The position numbers were made by a program, and so were the translations under genes. Of a stretch of DNA of 37,440 nucleotides, positions 1 through 6,325 are shown piece after piece. The DNA lies in the IMG/VR virus record IMGVR_UViG_3300021963_000323, positions 1 through 37,440 of that record, one strand, 5' to 3'. The stretch comes from a virus. Below the pieces are notes generated by a model. It saw only the letters and a program-made list of their open reading frames with translations. It was not told the origin of the DNA and did no database searches. Positions within the stretch are counted from its first letter, which is position 1. The number at the start of each line of letters is the position of its first letter.

Positions 1-369
1 GTCGTGATAGATTTCTTCAGCAACAGCACGAATAGCAGCAGCAACTCCATCCTTCGGAAAGTTGTAAGTATCCTCTGCTTCATATGCTCTCATAATCTTT
101 TGTGCTCGTTCAGTCATACTTTCCTCCCAATATGCTCTCACATCTTTATAAGGTTCTGTTCTTACTACATTATGAATGGTAGGAGTAGTGCTTGAAGCAG
201 GTGGAATATAAGGAGCACTATAAAGTAATGGAGATTTACTCAAATACTCTTCAATAATATTACAAGACCATCCATCCTCATAGAACTGCTTACCATAGAA
301 AATAGCATCTTCCTTATTTGGAAAAGAAGCAACATAAGTGTCGTTATGATAGAGTGAATAAACTTTCAT
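1..369 (-). CDS. small early protein with C-terminal A-family segment, 3' end outside window
   Basis: The reading frame starts at the ATG at 367-369, overlaps the upstream stop codon by four bases (ATGA), and is still open after 123 codons at the left edge. The first ~80 residues (MKVYSLYHNDTYVASFPNKE...) are unlike any family I know. From about residue 85 the protein switches to MTERAQKIMRAYEAE followed by AAIRAVAEEI, which resembles the whole of the free-standing small protein at 972-1190 (MTERAQQLREVARQ ... IREIVNEF). It therefore looks like a fusion of a unique N-terminal part with a member of the local small-protein family. Function unknown. Confidence 0.75.
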   Translation of the reverse strand, partial: MKVYSLYHNDTYVASFPNKEDAIFYGKQFYEDGWSCNIIEEYLSKSPLLYSAPYIPPASSTTPTIHNVVRTEPYKDVRAYWEESMTERAQKIMRAYEAEDTYNFPKDGVAAAIRAVAEEIYHD

Positions 370-584
370 TTTACAGCATCCACAAATACAGGAACTTCAC
401 CACAAATAGAATTTGCTGAATGACCTACGGTATAAGATTTCCTACATTCTAACACAATCTCATAAGATTTCAAGAACATCTCTCTGTCCTTTTGAGTATT
501 GTAAGTGTTTAGTAGTTCCATAGAAAGGAAATAACCAGTAACGATAAGAAGTGGAATGATGAGAGTGAAGATAAAGAGTTTCAT
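366..584 (-). CDS. small single-pass membrane protein (72 aa)
   Basis: The start is placed at the ATG at 582-584, which overlaps the preceding stop as ATGA; an upstream in-frame ATG at 638 would overlap the previous gene by 58 bases and is unlikely. Residues 2-20 (KLFIFTLIIPLLIVTGYFL) form a clear hydrophobic helix after a single Lys, so this is a membrane anchor or uncleaved signal. The rest (~50 residues) is hydrophilic with two cysteines (LECRK, SICGE), perhaps a disulphide if exported. Family not recognised. It sits late in the early small-gene chain and depends on translational coupling. Confidence 0.75.
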   Translation of the reverse strand: MKLFIFTLIIPLLIVTGYFLSMELLNTYNTQKDREMFLKSYEIVLECRKSYTVGHSANSICGEVPVFVDAVK

Positions 585-790
585 TGTGGTTCTCCAAAAA
601 GTCCAGTGTATCCAGTGGAATAAGATGTTTCGTAGCAACCATCATCATAACCCATTTGATAGATTTTTTGGGCAAACTTCAAGAGGTCTTCTTCATCACA
701 TTCCCAGTAAATGTCGTGTGTTGTTTTACTTATGTGTCTATCAAACCCATAGGTGTTAGCAAGTTTGAGGACTTCTTCATTTAAAATCAT
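581..790 (-). CDS. small acidic protein, B family copy 2 (69 aa)
   Basis: It begins MILNEEVLKLANTYG and is a clear paralogue of the gene at 1187-1396 (MILDEEVLKLVKEHF). Both continue with an acidic aromatic stretch (WECDEED / WEYSGNF), then LLKFAQKIYQMGYDDG versus FVKFARALYDEGYTKG, and a Gly/Tyr-rich tail. No catalytic motif is visible. The start overlaps the previous stop by one base (TAATG). Function unknown; the pairing with neighbouring A-family genes suggests segmental duplication. Confidence 0.8.
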   Translation of the reverse strand: MILNEEVLKLANTYGFDRHISKTTHDIYWECDEEDLLKFAQKIYQMGYDDGCYETSYSTGYTGLFGEPQ

Positions 791-975
791 TAGAGTGCAT
801 CCAGTTCCTCACACAATTCTAACACATCAGCACACATAATCACACCAGGGCTTTGTTGGAGTTGGTTGATGACTTCACGGAGAGCATTAGAAAGGTTCCA
901 TCCATCAAGGTCATCTGGGTAATATGTGTTTTCCCAAAATGCTTCCCATACTTTATGAGTTTTTTCAGAAGTCAT
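790..975 (-). CDS. small acidic protein, A family copy 3 (61 aa)
   Basis: The product (MTSEKTHKVWEAFWEN ... ALREVINQL ... LELCEELDAL) shares its plan with the proteins at 972-1190 and 1396-1602: an N-terminal MT...VWEAF helix, a central (A/I)(L/I)REVI(N)xL helix, a short loop with G-V, and a C-terminal xELxEL(D/E)AL end. It is predicted all-helical and acidic. The ATG overlaps the preceding stop by four bases. Function unknown; A-family genes make up much of the last part of the early chain. Confidence 0.8.
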   Translation of the reverse strand: MTSEKTHKVWEAFWENTYYPDDLDGWNLSNALREVINQLQQSPGVIMCADVLELCEELDAL

Positions 976-1190
976 AATGCCTCCAATTCATCAGCAAGTT
1001 CATAAAGCACACGAGCATCAACTACCATATCTTCTACACCTTCTTCTTTACAACACTGATAGTATTGAAACTCATTTACAATCTCACGGATAGTAGCAAC
1101 CATAATGGGAACCTCACACTCTTGGTCGTTTGGAGTGCTATAAAGTGCTTGTCGTGCTACTTCTCTTAATTGTTGTGCTCTTTCAGTCAT
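972..1190 (-). CDS. small acidic protein, A family copy 2 (72 aa)
   Basis: It starts MTERAQQLREVARQ and ends LYELADELEAL, the same ending as its neighbours at 790-975 (CEELDAL) and 1396-1602 (ADDVEAL). It carries an extra segment with a CC pair (YYQCCKEEG) in the loop before the last helix. Its N-terminus is nearly the same as the C-terminal segment of the partial protein at 1-369. ATGA overlaps join it to both neighbours. No known domain; role unknown. Confidence 0.8.
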   Translation of the reverse strand: MTERAQQLREVARQALYSTPNDQECEVPIMVATIREIVNEFQYYQCCKEEGVEDMVVDARVLYELADELEAL

Positions 1191-1396
1191 AATCCTCTGC
1201 GTGATACTTCTTCATTTAGTTCCCAACCAGCATCGTGTCCTACTTTGAAACCTTTAGTATAACCCTCATCATAAAGTGCTCGGGCAAACTTCACAAAGGC
1301 ATCAAAGTTTCCAGAATACTCCCAACCATCATTCTCATCCCAATCTTCTTCAAAGTGTTCTTTTACAAGTTTGAGGACTTCTTCATCTAAAATCAT
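1187..1396 (-). CDS. small acidic protein, B family copy 1 (69 aa)
   Basis: MILDEEVLKLVKEHFEEDW, followed by FVKFARALYDEGYTKGFKVGHDAG, is paralogous to the gene at 581-790. It is strongly acidic in the first half, with a Gly-rich second half. The start codon overlaps the upstream stop by one base (TAATG). No enzymatic motif and no membrane segment is visible. Function unknown. Confidence 0.8.
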   Translation of the reverse strand: MILDEEVLKLVKEHFEEDWDENDGWEYSGNFDAFVKFARALYDEGYTKGFKVGHDAGWELNEEVSRRGL

Positions 1397-1602
1397 TAGA
1401 GTGCCTCCACATCATCAGCAATTTCATCCAGTTCTTGAGCAGTATGAGTAAGCCAAGGTTCATTTGCAAGCACTCCATCCCTATGAATGAGAGAAGAAAT
1501 CACACGAATAGAAGATGCTAATGCTTCTTTCATATCATCTGTTGCTGGTTGTGTAAGTTCTGCTTTGAATGTTTCCCAGATTTGGTATGCGGTGTTAGTC
1601 AT
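1396..1602 (-). CDS. small acidic protein, A family copy 1 (68 aa)
   Basis: First of the three free-standing A-family genes in transcription order: MTNTAYQIWETFKAEL, then SSIRVISSL, then ELDEIADDVEAL. Its IWETF start and ADDVEAL end match the gene at 790-975 (VWEAF ... CEELDAL). It overlaps the upstream gene by eight bases and has a good Shine-Dalgarno (GAGG seven bases before the ATG). Predicted helical; function unknown. Confidence 0.8.
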   Translation of the reverse strand: MTNTAYQIWETFKAELTQPATDDMKEALASSIRVISSLIHRDGVLANEPWLTHTAQELDEIADDVEAL

Positions 1603-1873
1603 ACTTAGCCTCCACTTCTTTCACACGCAATAAAAAACTATCATCACCATGGTCACCCGAATACAGATAGTCAATGTGCCTCATAATCTCTGCCATCTTA
1701 CGCATTTTGGGTATCTGTGCTTCAAGGTAATCAATCACATCAGGATCATAATCATGCTTATCACCATATTCATTCACTTTACCATTATTCTCAATCGCCA
1801 ATTCTAACTCATCAGCAAACTGTGCTACCTTGTAATAGTCGTAACCACAATCACCAAAATGTCCGCCGCTCAT
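1595..1873 (-). CDS. MSGGHF-type conserved phage protein (92 aa)
   Basis: The N-terminus MSGGHFGDCGYDYYKVAQFADELELAI resembles a family of small phage proteins that begin MSGGHF(N/D)Y and continue with an (I/F)ADE(I/L)E helix. I know the family only as conserved hypothetical. The remainder is acidic and helical (LEAQIPKMRKMAEIMRHIDYL) with a GDHGDDS loop. The start codon overlaps the previous stop as ATGA. No function is established to my knowledge. Confidence 0.8.
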   Translation of the reverse strand: MSGGHFGDCGYDYYKVAQFADELELAIENNGKVNEYGDKHDYDPDVIDYLEAQIPKMRKMAEIMRHIDYLYSGDHGDDSFLLRVKEVEAKYD

Positions 1874-2145
1874 GGTTGTGTCTCCGTTGTTACTGGTGGG
1901 GGTGGTGCTACTGGAGGTAGTGTAGCAGGTTGTGGTGCTGGTGTCAATACCTGAGGAGCAGCAGGCACCACAACTGGTGCAGGTTTAGCTAACTCTTCAA
2001 GTTTCTGGTCAAGTTGATTAATCTTTTCGTCTAATGCTGTTGGAGGTTGTTGTGAGTTTGATTCAGCAAGTTTCCATCCAGCAGCAGCGGCACCAAAGAT
2101 ACTTGCAAGGGCAGCAATAGTTGAAATGGTCTTGCTAAAGCTCAT
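1870..2145 (-). CDS. membrane-anchored coiled-coil / proline-rich protein (91 aa)
   Basis: Three regions are visible: a hydrophobic Ala-rich helix at residues 7-25 (ISTIAALASIFGAAAAGW), a short predicted coiled coil at about 36-54 (ALDEKINQLDQKLEELAK), and a Pro/Ala/Val-rich tail to residue 91 with PPVAPPPP. The layout suggests an inner-membrane anchor with an extended periplasmic or cytoplasmic arm. An inner spanin has a similar plan, but no lysis genes are nearby, so I do not call it one. ATGA overlap upstream; function unknown. Confidence 0.75.
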   Translation of the reverse strand: MSFSKTISTIAALASIFGAAAAGWKLAESNSQQPPTALDEKINQLDQKLEELAKPAPVVVPAAPQVLTPAPQPATLPPVAPPPPVTTETQP

Positions 2146-2321
2146 AGATCCTCTTCGTCGAAAGTAAAGTATTCATAGATTTCACCCATCACAGCATCAT
2201 CAATGCGCTCCATGATGGCACTAGGATCAGGATTTTCTACATGTTTGTGTGCTTGATGCCAACCACGACGCACACCTGCTTCAATCGCCATCTCTAAGAT
2301 GACACGGGTTTTAGGTTTCAT
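2142..2321 (-). CDS. hypothetical protein (59 aa)
   Basis: I place the start at the ATG at 2319-2321 (MKPKTRVILEMAIEAG) because it overlaps the stop of the 40-residue gene upstream as ATGA; an ATG nine codons earlier lies inside that gene. The N-terminal third is basic and helical, with GVRRGWHQAHKH, and the last 15 residues are highly acidic (YEYFTFDEEDL). No domain recognised. Confidence 0.75.
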   Translation of the reverse strand: MKPKTRVILEMAIEAGVRRGWHQAHKHVENPDPSAIMERIDDAVMGEIYEYFTFDEEDL

Positions 2322-2440
2322 TGTCGGTATCCATTGATAGTATTCCAAAATTGTTTGCTATTAGCACCAGGAATGTGTGGCAGTTTCTTCTCCCAGTATC
2401 CTGTAACATGACGATACCAGAGTTTCATAACGTAAATCAT
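2318..2440 (-). CDS. very small protein (40 aa)
   Basis: The reading frame begins MIYVMKLWYRHVTGY and ends FWNTINGYRQ. It is joined to both neighbours by ATGA overlaps (2437-2440 upstream, 2318-2321 downstream), which is how this operon is built and is the main reason to accept it. It fills what would otherwise be a 115-base gap. It is aromatic-rich (three Trp, four Tyr) and basic. Function unknown. Confidence 0.65.
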   Translation of the reverse strand: MIYVMKLWYRHVTGYWEKKLPHIPGANSKQFWNTINGYRQ

Positions 2441-2610
2441 TCATCTTCCTCGTAAGGAAACATTTCATCATACTCTTCATCAGTCACCGTAAGATACTGA
2501 ACATTAGCATCACGGTGTTCTTCTGCATACACTAGCTGATAGTGAGCGAAAGAAGAAGGGTCAGTGCTAGCAAACTCTAGCAGACCATCAACAAAACAAA
2601 GGTAGTTCAC
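2437..2610 (-). CDS. small acidic protein, probable GTG start (57 aa)
   Basis: The best start is the GTG at 2608-2610, which overlaps the upstream TGA as GTGA and follows GGGAGG. The longer ATG start at 2640 would overlap the upstream gene by 34 bases. The product reads (M)NYLCFVDGLLEFAS and ends with a very acidic tail (DEEYDEMFPYEEDE), as expected of a nucleic-acid mimic or protein-binding peptide, although nothing proves that. Function unknown. Confidence 0.65.
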   Translation of the reverse strand: MNYLCFVDGLLEFASTDPSSFAHYQLVYAEEHRDANVQYLTVTDEEYDEMFPYEEDE

Positions 2611-2807
2611 AACACCTCCCAATCGCATTCCCAGTGACAATCATTACTCACATTGACCCAGAAGAAGTATTTCTGATTCTCACTAGCGAGAAACATCATA
2701 CCATCACCTTTGTCTTGCTCTACAATACAGATAGGATTGTTACCCATCATGTTAGCAAGGCGATTCTTAGCTTTACTAGATTTAGGTTTGACTGTGACTC
2801 GCTTCAT
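2607..2807 (-). CDS. hypothetical basic/aromatic protein (66 aa)
   Basis: MKRVTVKPKSSKAKNRLANMM gives a basic N-terminus; the second half (MMFLASENQKYFFWVNVS then CHWECDWEVL) looks like beta strands. This arrangement recalls small phage proteins in which a KPK(S/T)xKAKNR motif precedes a beta sheet. I have no function for them. ATGA overlap with the membrane protein upstream. Confidence 0.75.
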   Translation of the reverse strand: MKRVTVKPKSSKAKNRLANMMGNNPICIVEQDKGDGMMFLASENQKYFFWVNVSNDCHWECDWEVL

Positions 2808-3007
2808 TTGAAAGCACCACCAATGATAGCAAAAATCAGAATAACAGCAACAATGGAGAGAAAAATGAGAGCACTAATCCACAGCGGCGACAACACCCAG
2901 ACCCACGGCCAAGTAATATGACCAGTCAGTTTCAGACCGACAAACAGAATAGTCAACCAACCAGAGAATCCCATGCCAGAAGATGCAGTAGAAGTGTTGT
3001 TAGACAT
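2804..3007 (-). CDS. small two-helix membrane protein, Fragile-X-F (Tmemb_185A)-like (67 aa)
   Basis: The start is the ATG at 3005-3007, 24 bases after the -10 box of a strong promoter and preceded by AAAGG; the upstream in-frame ATG at 3040 lies within the promoter and is excluded. The sequence FSGWLTILFVGLKLTGHITW, then PWVWVLSPLWI, matches the widespread small phage/bacterial membrane protein often labelled transmembrane Fragile-X-F protein. Two hydrophobic segments are present (about 14-30 and 38-64). The role is unknown; as first gene after an early promoter it should be made early. Confidence 0.8.
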   Translation of the reverse strand: MSNNTSTASSGMGFSGWLTILFVGLKLTGHITWPWVWVLSPLWISALIFLSIVAVILIFAIIGGAFK

Positions 3008-3030
3008 AGTTGCCTTTCGTTGATGAATAC

Positions 3031-3059
3031 AATATAACACCCCTCAACGCTGCTGTCAA
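3031..3059 (-). promoter_or_regulatory. sigma70 early promoter
   Basis: On the minus strand TTGACA (3054-3059) is followed after exactly 17 bases by TATATT (3031-3036). It lies between the genes ending at 3081 and starting at 3007 and should drive the last 14 genes of the window. The -35 and spacer sit in an inverted repeat (ACCCCTT ... GAGGGGT), so the same DNA could form a weak hairpin in read-through RNA. Confidence 0.85.
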
Positions 3060-3080
3060 GGGGTTTTGCATAAGCATTGC

Positions 3081-3287
3081 TTATCGTTTTTTCTTTCTAT
3101 CAATAACTTCTACATATGTAACATGACCCGCTGGAGTTTGCATCCAACGAGCTATCACTTCATCATACCATTCGTATGTCTCTACCTTGCCACTAGCATA
3201 GAATAGTTTATACTTATGCCTGTCATATGGTTTGTAGCACGACTGCGAGAAATACTGTGGGTCGTCTTTAGCAATCAGTCGTGTCAT
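3081..3287 (-). CDS. hypothetical basic protein (68 aa)
   Basis: MTRLIAKDDPQYFSQSCYKP, followed by KYKLFYASGKVETYEWYDEV, suggests a small beta-sheet protein; the C-terminus is strongly basic (DRKKKR). Last gene before the internal promoter at 3031-3059. ATGA overlap upstream. Not recognised. Confidence 0.75.
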   Translation of the reverse strand: MTRLIAKDDPQYFSQSCYKPYDRHKYKLFYASGKVETYEWYDEVIARWMQTPAGHVTYVEVIDRKKKR

Positions 3288-3727
3288 GGGTATCTGCCAA
3301 TAATCTCAACAGTATAGCGAATCTGCCCACCAAATCCAGTGAATGAAGAATCTATTTCAGCAGAAATACCAGCAACAGTTGCTCTACTATGTGCTACATC
3401 ATCCAATACTTTATTAAACTGCTGCTCTACTGATGTTTGATTAGGAAGACAAAAGCTTTTAGTATTTGATGTAAATGTATTTGCATTGATACTGGTGATA
3501 CCATTAGTAATATATGCTGGATTGAGATTCAGCACACTGCTATCAATATAATCACCAGTCAGATTTATACCACCACCAGGCATCTTCTGTGCTGTTGGAA
3601 TGACAGTATCACCACCCAAACTGATTACATCAGGGCTAGCATCTGCACCAGCAATCTGTTCAATCAAACCACCTTCTACAGGCTTCTTACCATATACTTC
3701 TTCGTATTTTTCAATCAATGGATTCAT
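3284..3727 (-). CDS. hypothetical protein, possibly virion-like (147 aa)
   Basis: The start at 3727 has a strong Shine-Dalgarno (AGAGGAGA), although it overlaps the previous gene by 17 bases. Residues 35-95 are rich in Asn/Ser/Thr/Gly (GGGINLTGDYIDSSVLNLN), unlike the charged helical proteins around it; the end (GGQIRYTVEIIGRYP) looks like beta strands. The central part reads more like a structural or secreted protein. No family recognised; its place in an early chain is odd for a virion protein. Confidence 0.7.
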   Translation of the reverse strand: MNPLIEKYEEVYGKKPVEGGLIEQIAGADASPDVISLGGDTVIPTAQKMPGGGINLTGDYIDSSVLNLNPAYITNGITSINANTFTSNTKSFCLPNQTSVEQQFNKVLDDVAHSRATVAGISAEIDSSFTGFGGQIRYTVEIIGRYP

Positions 3728-3998
3728 ACTTTGATTCTCCTCTACGATACCATTCTAAGTTACGTGGTTTAAACTGTAAAAAACTACAAAGAATCTCAAA
3801 GTGTCTGAAACGAATGGAGAATCCAAACAAATCATTTGGTCCGATACCAAATAGAATAGTTGGAAACCATTCAGTAGCAGGATAGTCATCCCACTGAATC
3901 GTGCAATCAATCAGTGCAAACTTAGGATACTTTGAGAGAACTTGGAAATACCACTCGTGCCCGTAATCGTTGTAGTAGACGTAATCTAGGAGTTTCAT
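3711..3998 (-). CDS. hypothetical aromatic-rich protein (95 aa)
   Basis: The start is placed at the ATG at 3996-3998 (MKLLDYVYYNDYGHEWYF) because it overlaps the upstream stop as ATGA; the longer ORF from 4031 would overlap the previous gene by 37 bases. The protein is unusually rich in Trp, Tyr and Phe (for example ILFGIGPNDLFGFSIRF) and ends with a basic, Glu-rich tail. Function unknown. Confidence 0.75.
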   Translation of the reverse strand: MKLLDYVYYNDYGHEWYFQVLSKYPKFALIDCTIQWDDYPATEWFPTILFGIGPNDLFGFSIRFRHFEILCSFLQFKPRNLEWYRRGESKYESID

Positions 3999-4183
3999 AG
4001 GTCGTAAGGATGTTGAGGGTCTTTGGTCCACAGTTTAGAATAAACTAACCATTTTTCTTGCTTGTTATCCATTTCAGCAGACCAGTGCATTCCATTCTCA
4101 TCAATAGCATCAAGGTAATGAATACCTTTGCGGTCATCAATCACACGAGTGACAGTTACAAACTTTACTTTTTCTACAGTCAT
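3995..4183 (-). CDS. hypothetical protein (62 aa)
   Basis: Predicted mainly beta: VEKVKFVTVTRVIDD, then GIHYLDAIDENGMHW and KWLVYSKLW. It resembles a small single-sheet domain with a charged turn between strands. ATGA overlaps join it to both neighbours. No known family. Confidence 0.75.
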   Translation of the reverse strand: MTVEKVKFVTVTRVIDDRKGIHYLDAIDENGMHWSAEMDNKQEKWLVYSKLWTKDPQHPYDL

Positions 4184-4494
4184 TTCAGAATCTCATTAAC
4201 ATCAGGGTGGTAGAAATCCATCGGTTTGTTCTTACCCAGCAATTGTAGCACATATCCCTCAAAATCGGTAGAATCCGATTCGTAGATGACATGACCGTGA
4301 TTGTTATCACTCTCAGTGTAGTTGCCAAGGTAATCTGCAAAGGTCAGAAATACCGCCATAGCACGAGCTTTGTCATGCTCTGTGAGTGTTTTGTGTGGGT
4401 GTGCAATGATGCACATAATCACGTTGAATAGCTCTTCCAGCGTATACGAAAACGCTGGTGCTTCTTCATTCAGTTTCAGTGGGTTGCTCGTCAT
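4180..4494 (-). CDS. hypothetical helical protein (104 aa)
   Basis: I prefer the ATG at 4492-4494 (MTSNPLKLNEEAPAF), which leaves a 29-base overlap with the previous gene; the ORF extends to another ATG at 4530 but that start has no ribosome-binding site. A helix-rich middle (LEELFNVIMCIIAHPHKTL then RAMAVFLTFADYLGNY) is followed by an acidic region. The start choice is uncertain. Function unknown. Confidence 0.7.
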   Translation of the reverse strand: MTSNPLKLNEEAPAFSYTLEELFNVIMCIIAHPHKTLTEHDKARAMAVFLTFADYLGNYTESDNNHGHVIYESDSTDFEGYVLQLLGKNKPMDFYHPDVNEILK

Positions 4495-4678
4495 GCCATT
4501 CTTCGTAGCGCGTTTGGATTCTACCATCATTCAGAAAAATATTCAAGTGCCCTGTGCTACCATTCTCCATATAGAATGCCATCCACACATGATGCCCTTC
4601 ATCCATCACCTCGTAATGATACTCCTTGATACCATCAAGCAGAAACTCATCAGGGTTGTAGAGTGTTTTGTCAGTCAT
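4466..4678 (-). CDS. hypothetical acidic protein (70 aa)
   Basis: The ATG at 4676-4678 overlaps the TAA of the 211-residue gene by one base (TAATG), which fixes the start over the longer ORF. It reads MTDKTLYNPDEFLLDGIKEY, then HHVWMAFYMENGSTGHLNIFLNDG, suggesting a small alpha/beta fold with a beta hairpin. Ends in an acidic tail (EQPTETE). Not recognised. Confidence 0.75.
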   Translation of the reverse strand: MTDKTLYNPDEFLLDGIKEYHYEVMDEGHHVWMAFYMENGSTGHLNIFLNDGRIQTRYEEWHDEQPTETE

Positions 4679-5313
4679 TATGAAAAGTTGTAGTGAACGC
4701 GGGTGTAGAAATCTTTGAAACAACTCTTATTGAGGAGCTTCATCATCGCTGGAGGAATGTAGTATGAATATTCACTAAAGAAATCTTCTTTAGTGAGGAA
4801 TCTGAGACCATGAAGATACCAAGTGCCAAACTGCTCATGGAATGCTCTCACAGCACGATATTGCTGTGTAGTGCAAGCAACATACTTATTGGTGGAGGTT
4901 TCAAAATCTTCTGCATGTCCAGGAGCTGCCTGTGTCATCATAATACACACCGTTTGACCTTCACCAGTGCCAAAGTATTCAGAAATCATATACACCCAGT
5001 ATTCATCTACTGGGAATACATCACGCTGATACTTCTCCTCGTATTCTTTCATACAAGCATCAGCAACCAGTTGAAAGTTTTCTTTCTTCTTTGCTTCTAA
5101 CTCTGCTCTCAACTCTACCTTTTCAGTTTCAGCAAGTGCTTTGAGTGCATCAGAATACTTACCGATGGCACCACAAGCGGTTTGAATCACTTTGATTCTT
5201 TCATGCTCGGCAAGTTGTTTCATACCTTCATCATTCTCATCATAGAGTTTGTCTAATGCTTCTAATGCTTTCTCTCGCCGTGCGGCTTCTTCAAGCATTT
5301 CTTCGTGTGTCAT
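4678..5313 (-). CDS. coiled-coil N-terminal hypothetical protein (211 aa)
   Basis: Largest product of the early chain. Residues 1-90 are charged and helical with heptad character (EEMLEEAARREKALEALDKL; ALAETEKVELRAELEAKKKE), a likely coiled coil; residues 95-211 form a mixed, aromatic-rich domain (VFPVDEYWVYMISEYFG; QFGTWYLHGLRFLTKEDFF). A good ribosome-binding site (GAGGTGA) precedes the ATG, and the gene overlaps its upstream neighbour by 23 bases. No catalytic motif identified. Confidence 0.8.
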   Translation of the reverse strand: MTHEEMLEEAARREKALEALDKLYDENDEGMKQLAEHERIKVIQTACGAIGKYSDALKALAETEKVELRAELEAKKKENFQLVADACMKEYEEKYQRDVFPVDEYWVYMISEYFGTGEGQTVCIMMTQAAPGHAEDFETSTNKYVACTTQQYRAVRAFHEQFGTWYLHGLRFLTKEDFFSEYSYYIPPAMMKLLNKSCFKDFYTRVHYNFS

Positions 5314-5593
5314 AAATCACCTCAAAACATACTGAGTTAAACTTACCTTTCACTCCACGTAGCTCAATCTTTGTGTGCTGTGAATGCACATAAACATGCT
5401 CTACATGAAACTTGTCACCCAAGAATAGCATACCATTAGGGTTGTCGTTGTTGCCCCATGCAACCTGCTCTGGTGAGCATCCGATAAACTTTACAGTGTC
5501 TCCTGCTCTGATTCTATCCATCTTTGCCCATCCGAGATTTGGCCACGTATCTCTATATATTTGGTTGAGACGCTCGTTACTGTAGTCAGTCAA
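5291..5593 (-). CDS. small beta-rich conserved phage protein, probable TTG start (100 aa)
   Basis: The core, RAGDTVKFIGCSPEQVAWGNND ... VHSQHTKIELRGVKGKFNSVCFEVI, resembles a family of small phage proteins with an SH3/KOW-like pattern (GDxVxFxGCxxxQxxWGNND ... VHSxHTK ... G.FNSVCFE). Function unknown. There is no ATG where the frame opens: the codon at 5591-5593 is TTG and overlaps the upstream stop by eight bases. An ATG start at 5521 (MDRIRAGDTV) would keep the conserved core and is the alternative. Confidence 0.75.
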   Translation of the reverse strand: MTDYSNERLNQIYRDTWPNLGWAKMDRIRAGDTVKFIGCSPEQVAWGNNDNPNGMLFLGDKFHVEHVYVHSQHTKIELRGVKGKFNSVCFEVIYDTRRNA

Positions 5594-5813
5594 TGGTTTG
5601 TTGGGATTCGCTTACATAGGTGGGTGGATGATATTTGAGATACTCAAAGAATGTGAGTTTCATCTCCTTTTTAGTCATGCCACAATGCTTTGCTGCAGCA
5701 GGTAGAGTCATTTTAGCATGAAACAACCCCTCGTTTGCCTCTTTAACATTCTCTGGGGTTGTCTTCACAGGCACCTCATACAGTGCTGCTTTATTGATTT
5801 TTAAAAGGCCCAT
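5586..5813 (-). CDS. hypothetical protein with HTH-like middle (75 aa)
   Basis: MGLLKINKAALYEVPVKTTP leads into GLFHAKMTLPAAAKHCGMTKKEMKLTFFEYL. The segment MTLPAAAKHCGMTKKEMKLTF has the spacing of a helix-turn-helix (small residues before a Gly turn, then a second polar helix), as in small transcription regulators, so DNA binding is plausible but unproven. Overlaps the previous gene by 23 bases. Confidence 0.75.
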   Translation of the reverse strand: MGLLKINKAALYEVPVKTTPENVKEANEGLFHAKMTLPAAAKHCGMTKKEMKLTFFEYLKYHPPTYVSESQQTID

Positions 5814-5997
5814 CCTTCATTCCATCGAGTGTGTCAAAGAGTTTATCAAAAGATTTGAGTTTGTCAATACTACACATCAAATCTGCAATGCCCTGATTTA
5901 CCATAGGGCGCTCGTTGCGAGCAGCATAAGCAAGTGCATTACGCAATGCTGCTTGTGCTTCATCGAGCGATTCTTCTACTTGTTGTGATAGTGCCAT
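5791..5997 (-). CDS. helical hypothetical protein (68 aa)
   Basis: Nearly all helix: SQQVEESLDEAQAALRNALAYAARNE, then GIADLMCSIDKLKSFDKLFDTLDGM. Possibly a small helical bundle. The start overlaps the previous stop by one base (TGATG). Not recognised. Confidence 0.75.
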   Translation of the reverse strand: MALSQQVEESLDEAQAALRNALAYAARNERPMVNQGIADLMCSIDKLKSFDKLFDTLDGMKDGPFKNQ

Positions 5998-6182
5998 CAG
6001 TCAGATGCTCTCCATTTTGTATTGTTTACTTTAGTGCGATTCGATTGAAACTCTTCAACCATTGTAAGAATCTTGTGCGCTTTTATCTTAGCAGATTCTT
6101 CATTCCAGTCTGTAGTGTTTTCACTCCATAGATACCACATTTCCTCTACAATAGAGTCAATTAGTTTGTCGTAGTGAGTCAT
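5997..6182 (-). CDS. helical hypothetical protein (61 aa)
   Basis: MTHYDKLIDSIVEEMWYLWSE followed by SAKIKAHKILTMVEEFQS and a basic tail (NRTKVNNTKWR). The ATG overlaps the stop of the 41-residue gene as ATGA and follows a GGAGGT ribosome-binding site. No known family. Confidence 0.75.
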   Translation of the reverse strand: MTHYDKLIDSIVEEMWYLWSENTTDWNEESAKIKAHKILTMVEEFQSNRTKVNNTKWRASD

Positions 6183-6304
6183 TGGATGACCTCCAGTTTA
6201 CGCTTCAGTGCCTGCTTACGCGCCTTCGCTTGACGCAGCGCCTGTGGTTTCAGGCGACGCTTTGCATCCTTCTTAGAGTGGTGCTGCCAGTTGGGCGTGG
6301 TCAT
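6179..6304 (-). CDS. very small, highly basic protein, first gene of early operon (41 aa)
   Basis: Frame: MTTPNWQHHSKKDAKRRL followed by KPQALRQAKARKQALKRKLEVIQ. About one third of the residues are Lys or Arg, arranged as an amphipathic helix, so nucleic-acid or ribosome binding is a reasonable inference. It is the first gene after the promoter at 6326-6354 and ends in an ATGA overlap with the next gene, both good signs that it is real. It has no strong Shine-Dalgarno (AGGACAAG lies ~15 bases upstream). Confidence 0.7.
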   Translation of the reverse strand: MTTPNWQHHSKKDAKRRLKPQALRQAKARKQALKRKLEVIQ

Positions 6305-6325
6305 CGGTCTGTTGCTTGTCCTAGC

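Noticed and set aside
4-195. Open frames on the plus strand, here and throughout the window
   Set aside because: All lie opposite well-supported minus-strand genes, lack ribosome-binding sites and show no domain.
1870-2145. Inner-spanin candidate (N-terminal helix plus coiled coil)
   Set aside because: No outer spanin, holin or endolysin nearby, and the Pro-rich end is not typical.
3070-3084. Small hairpin (ATAAGC/GCTTAT) at the stop of the gene ending at 3081
   Set aside because: Only six base pairs, and no T tract follows on the minus strand, so it is not a convincing terminator.
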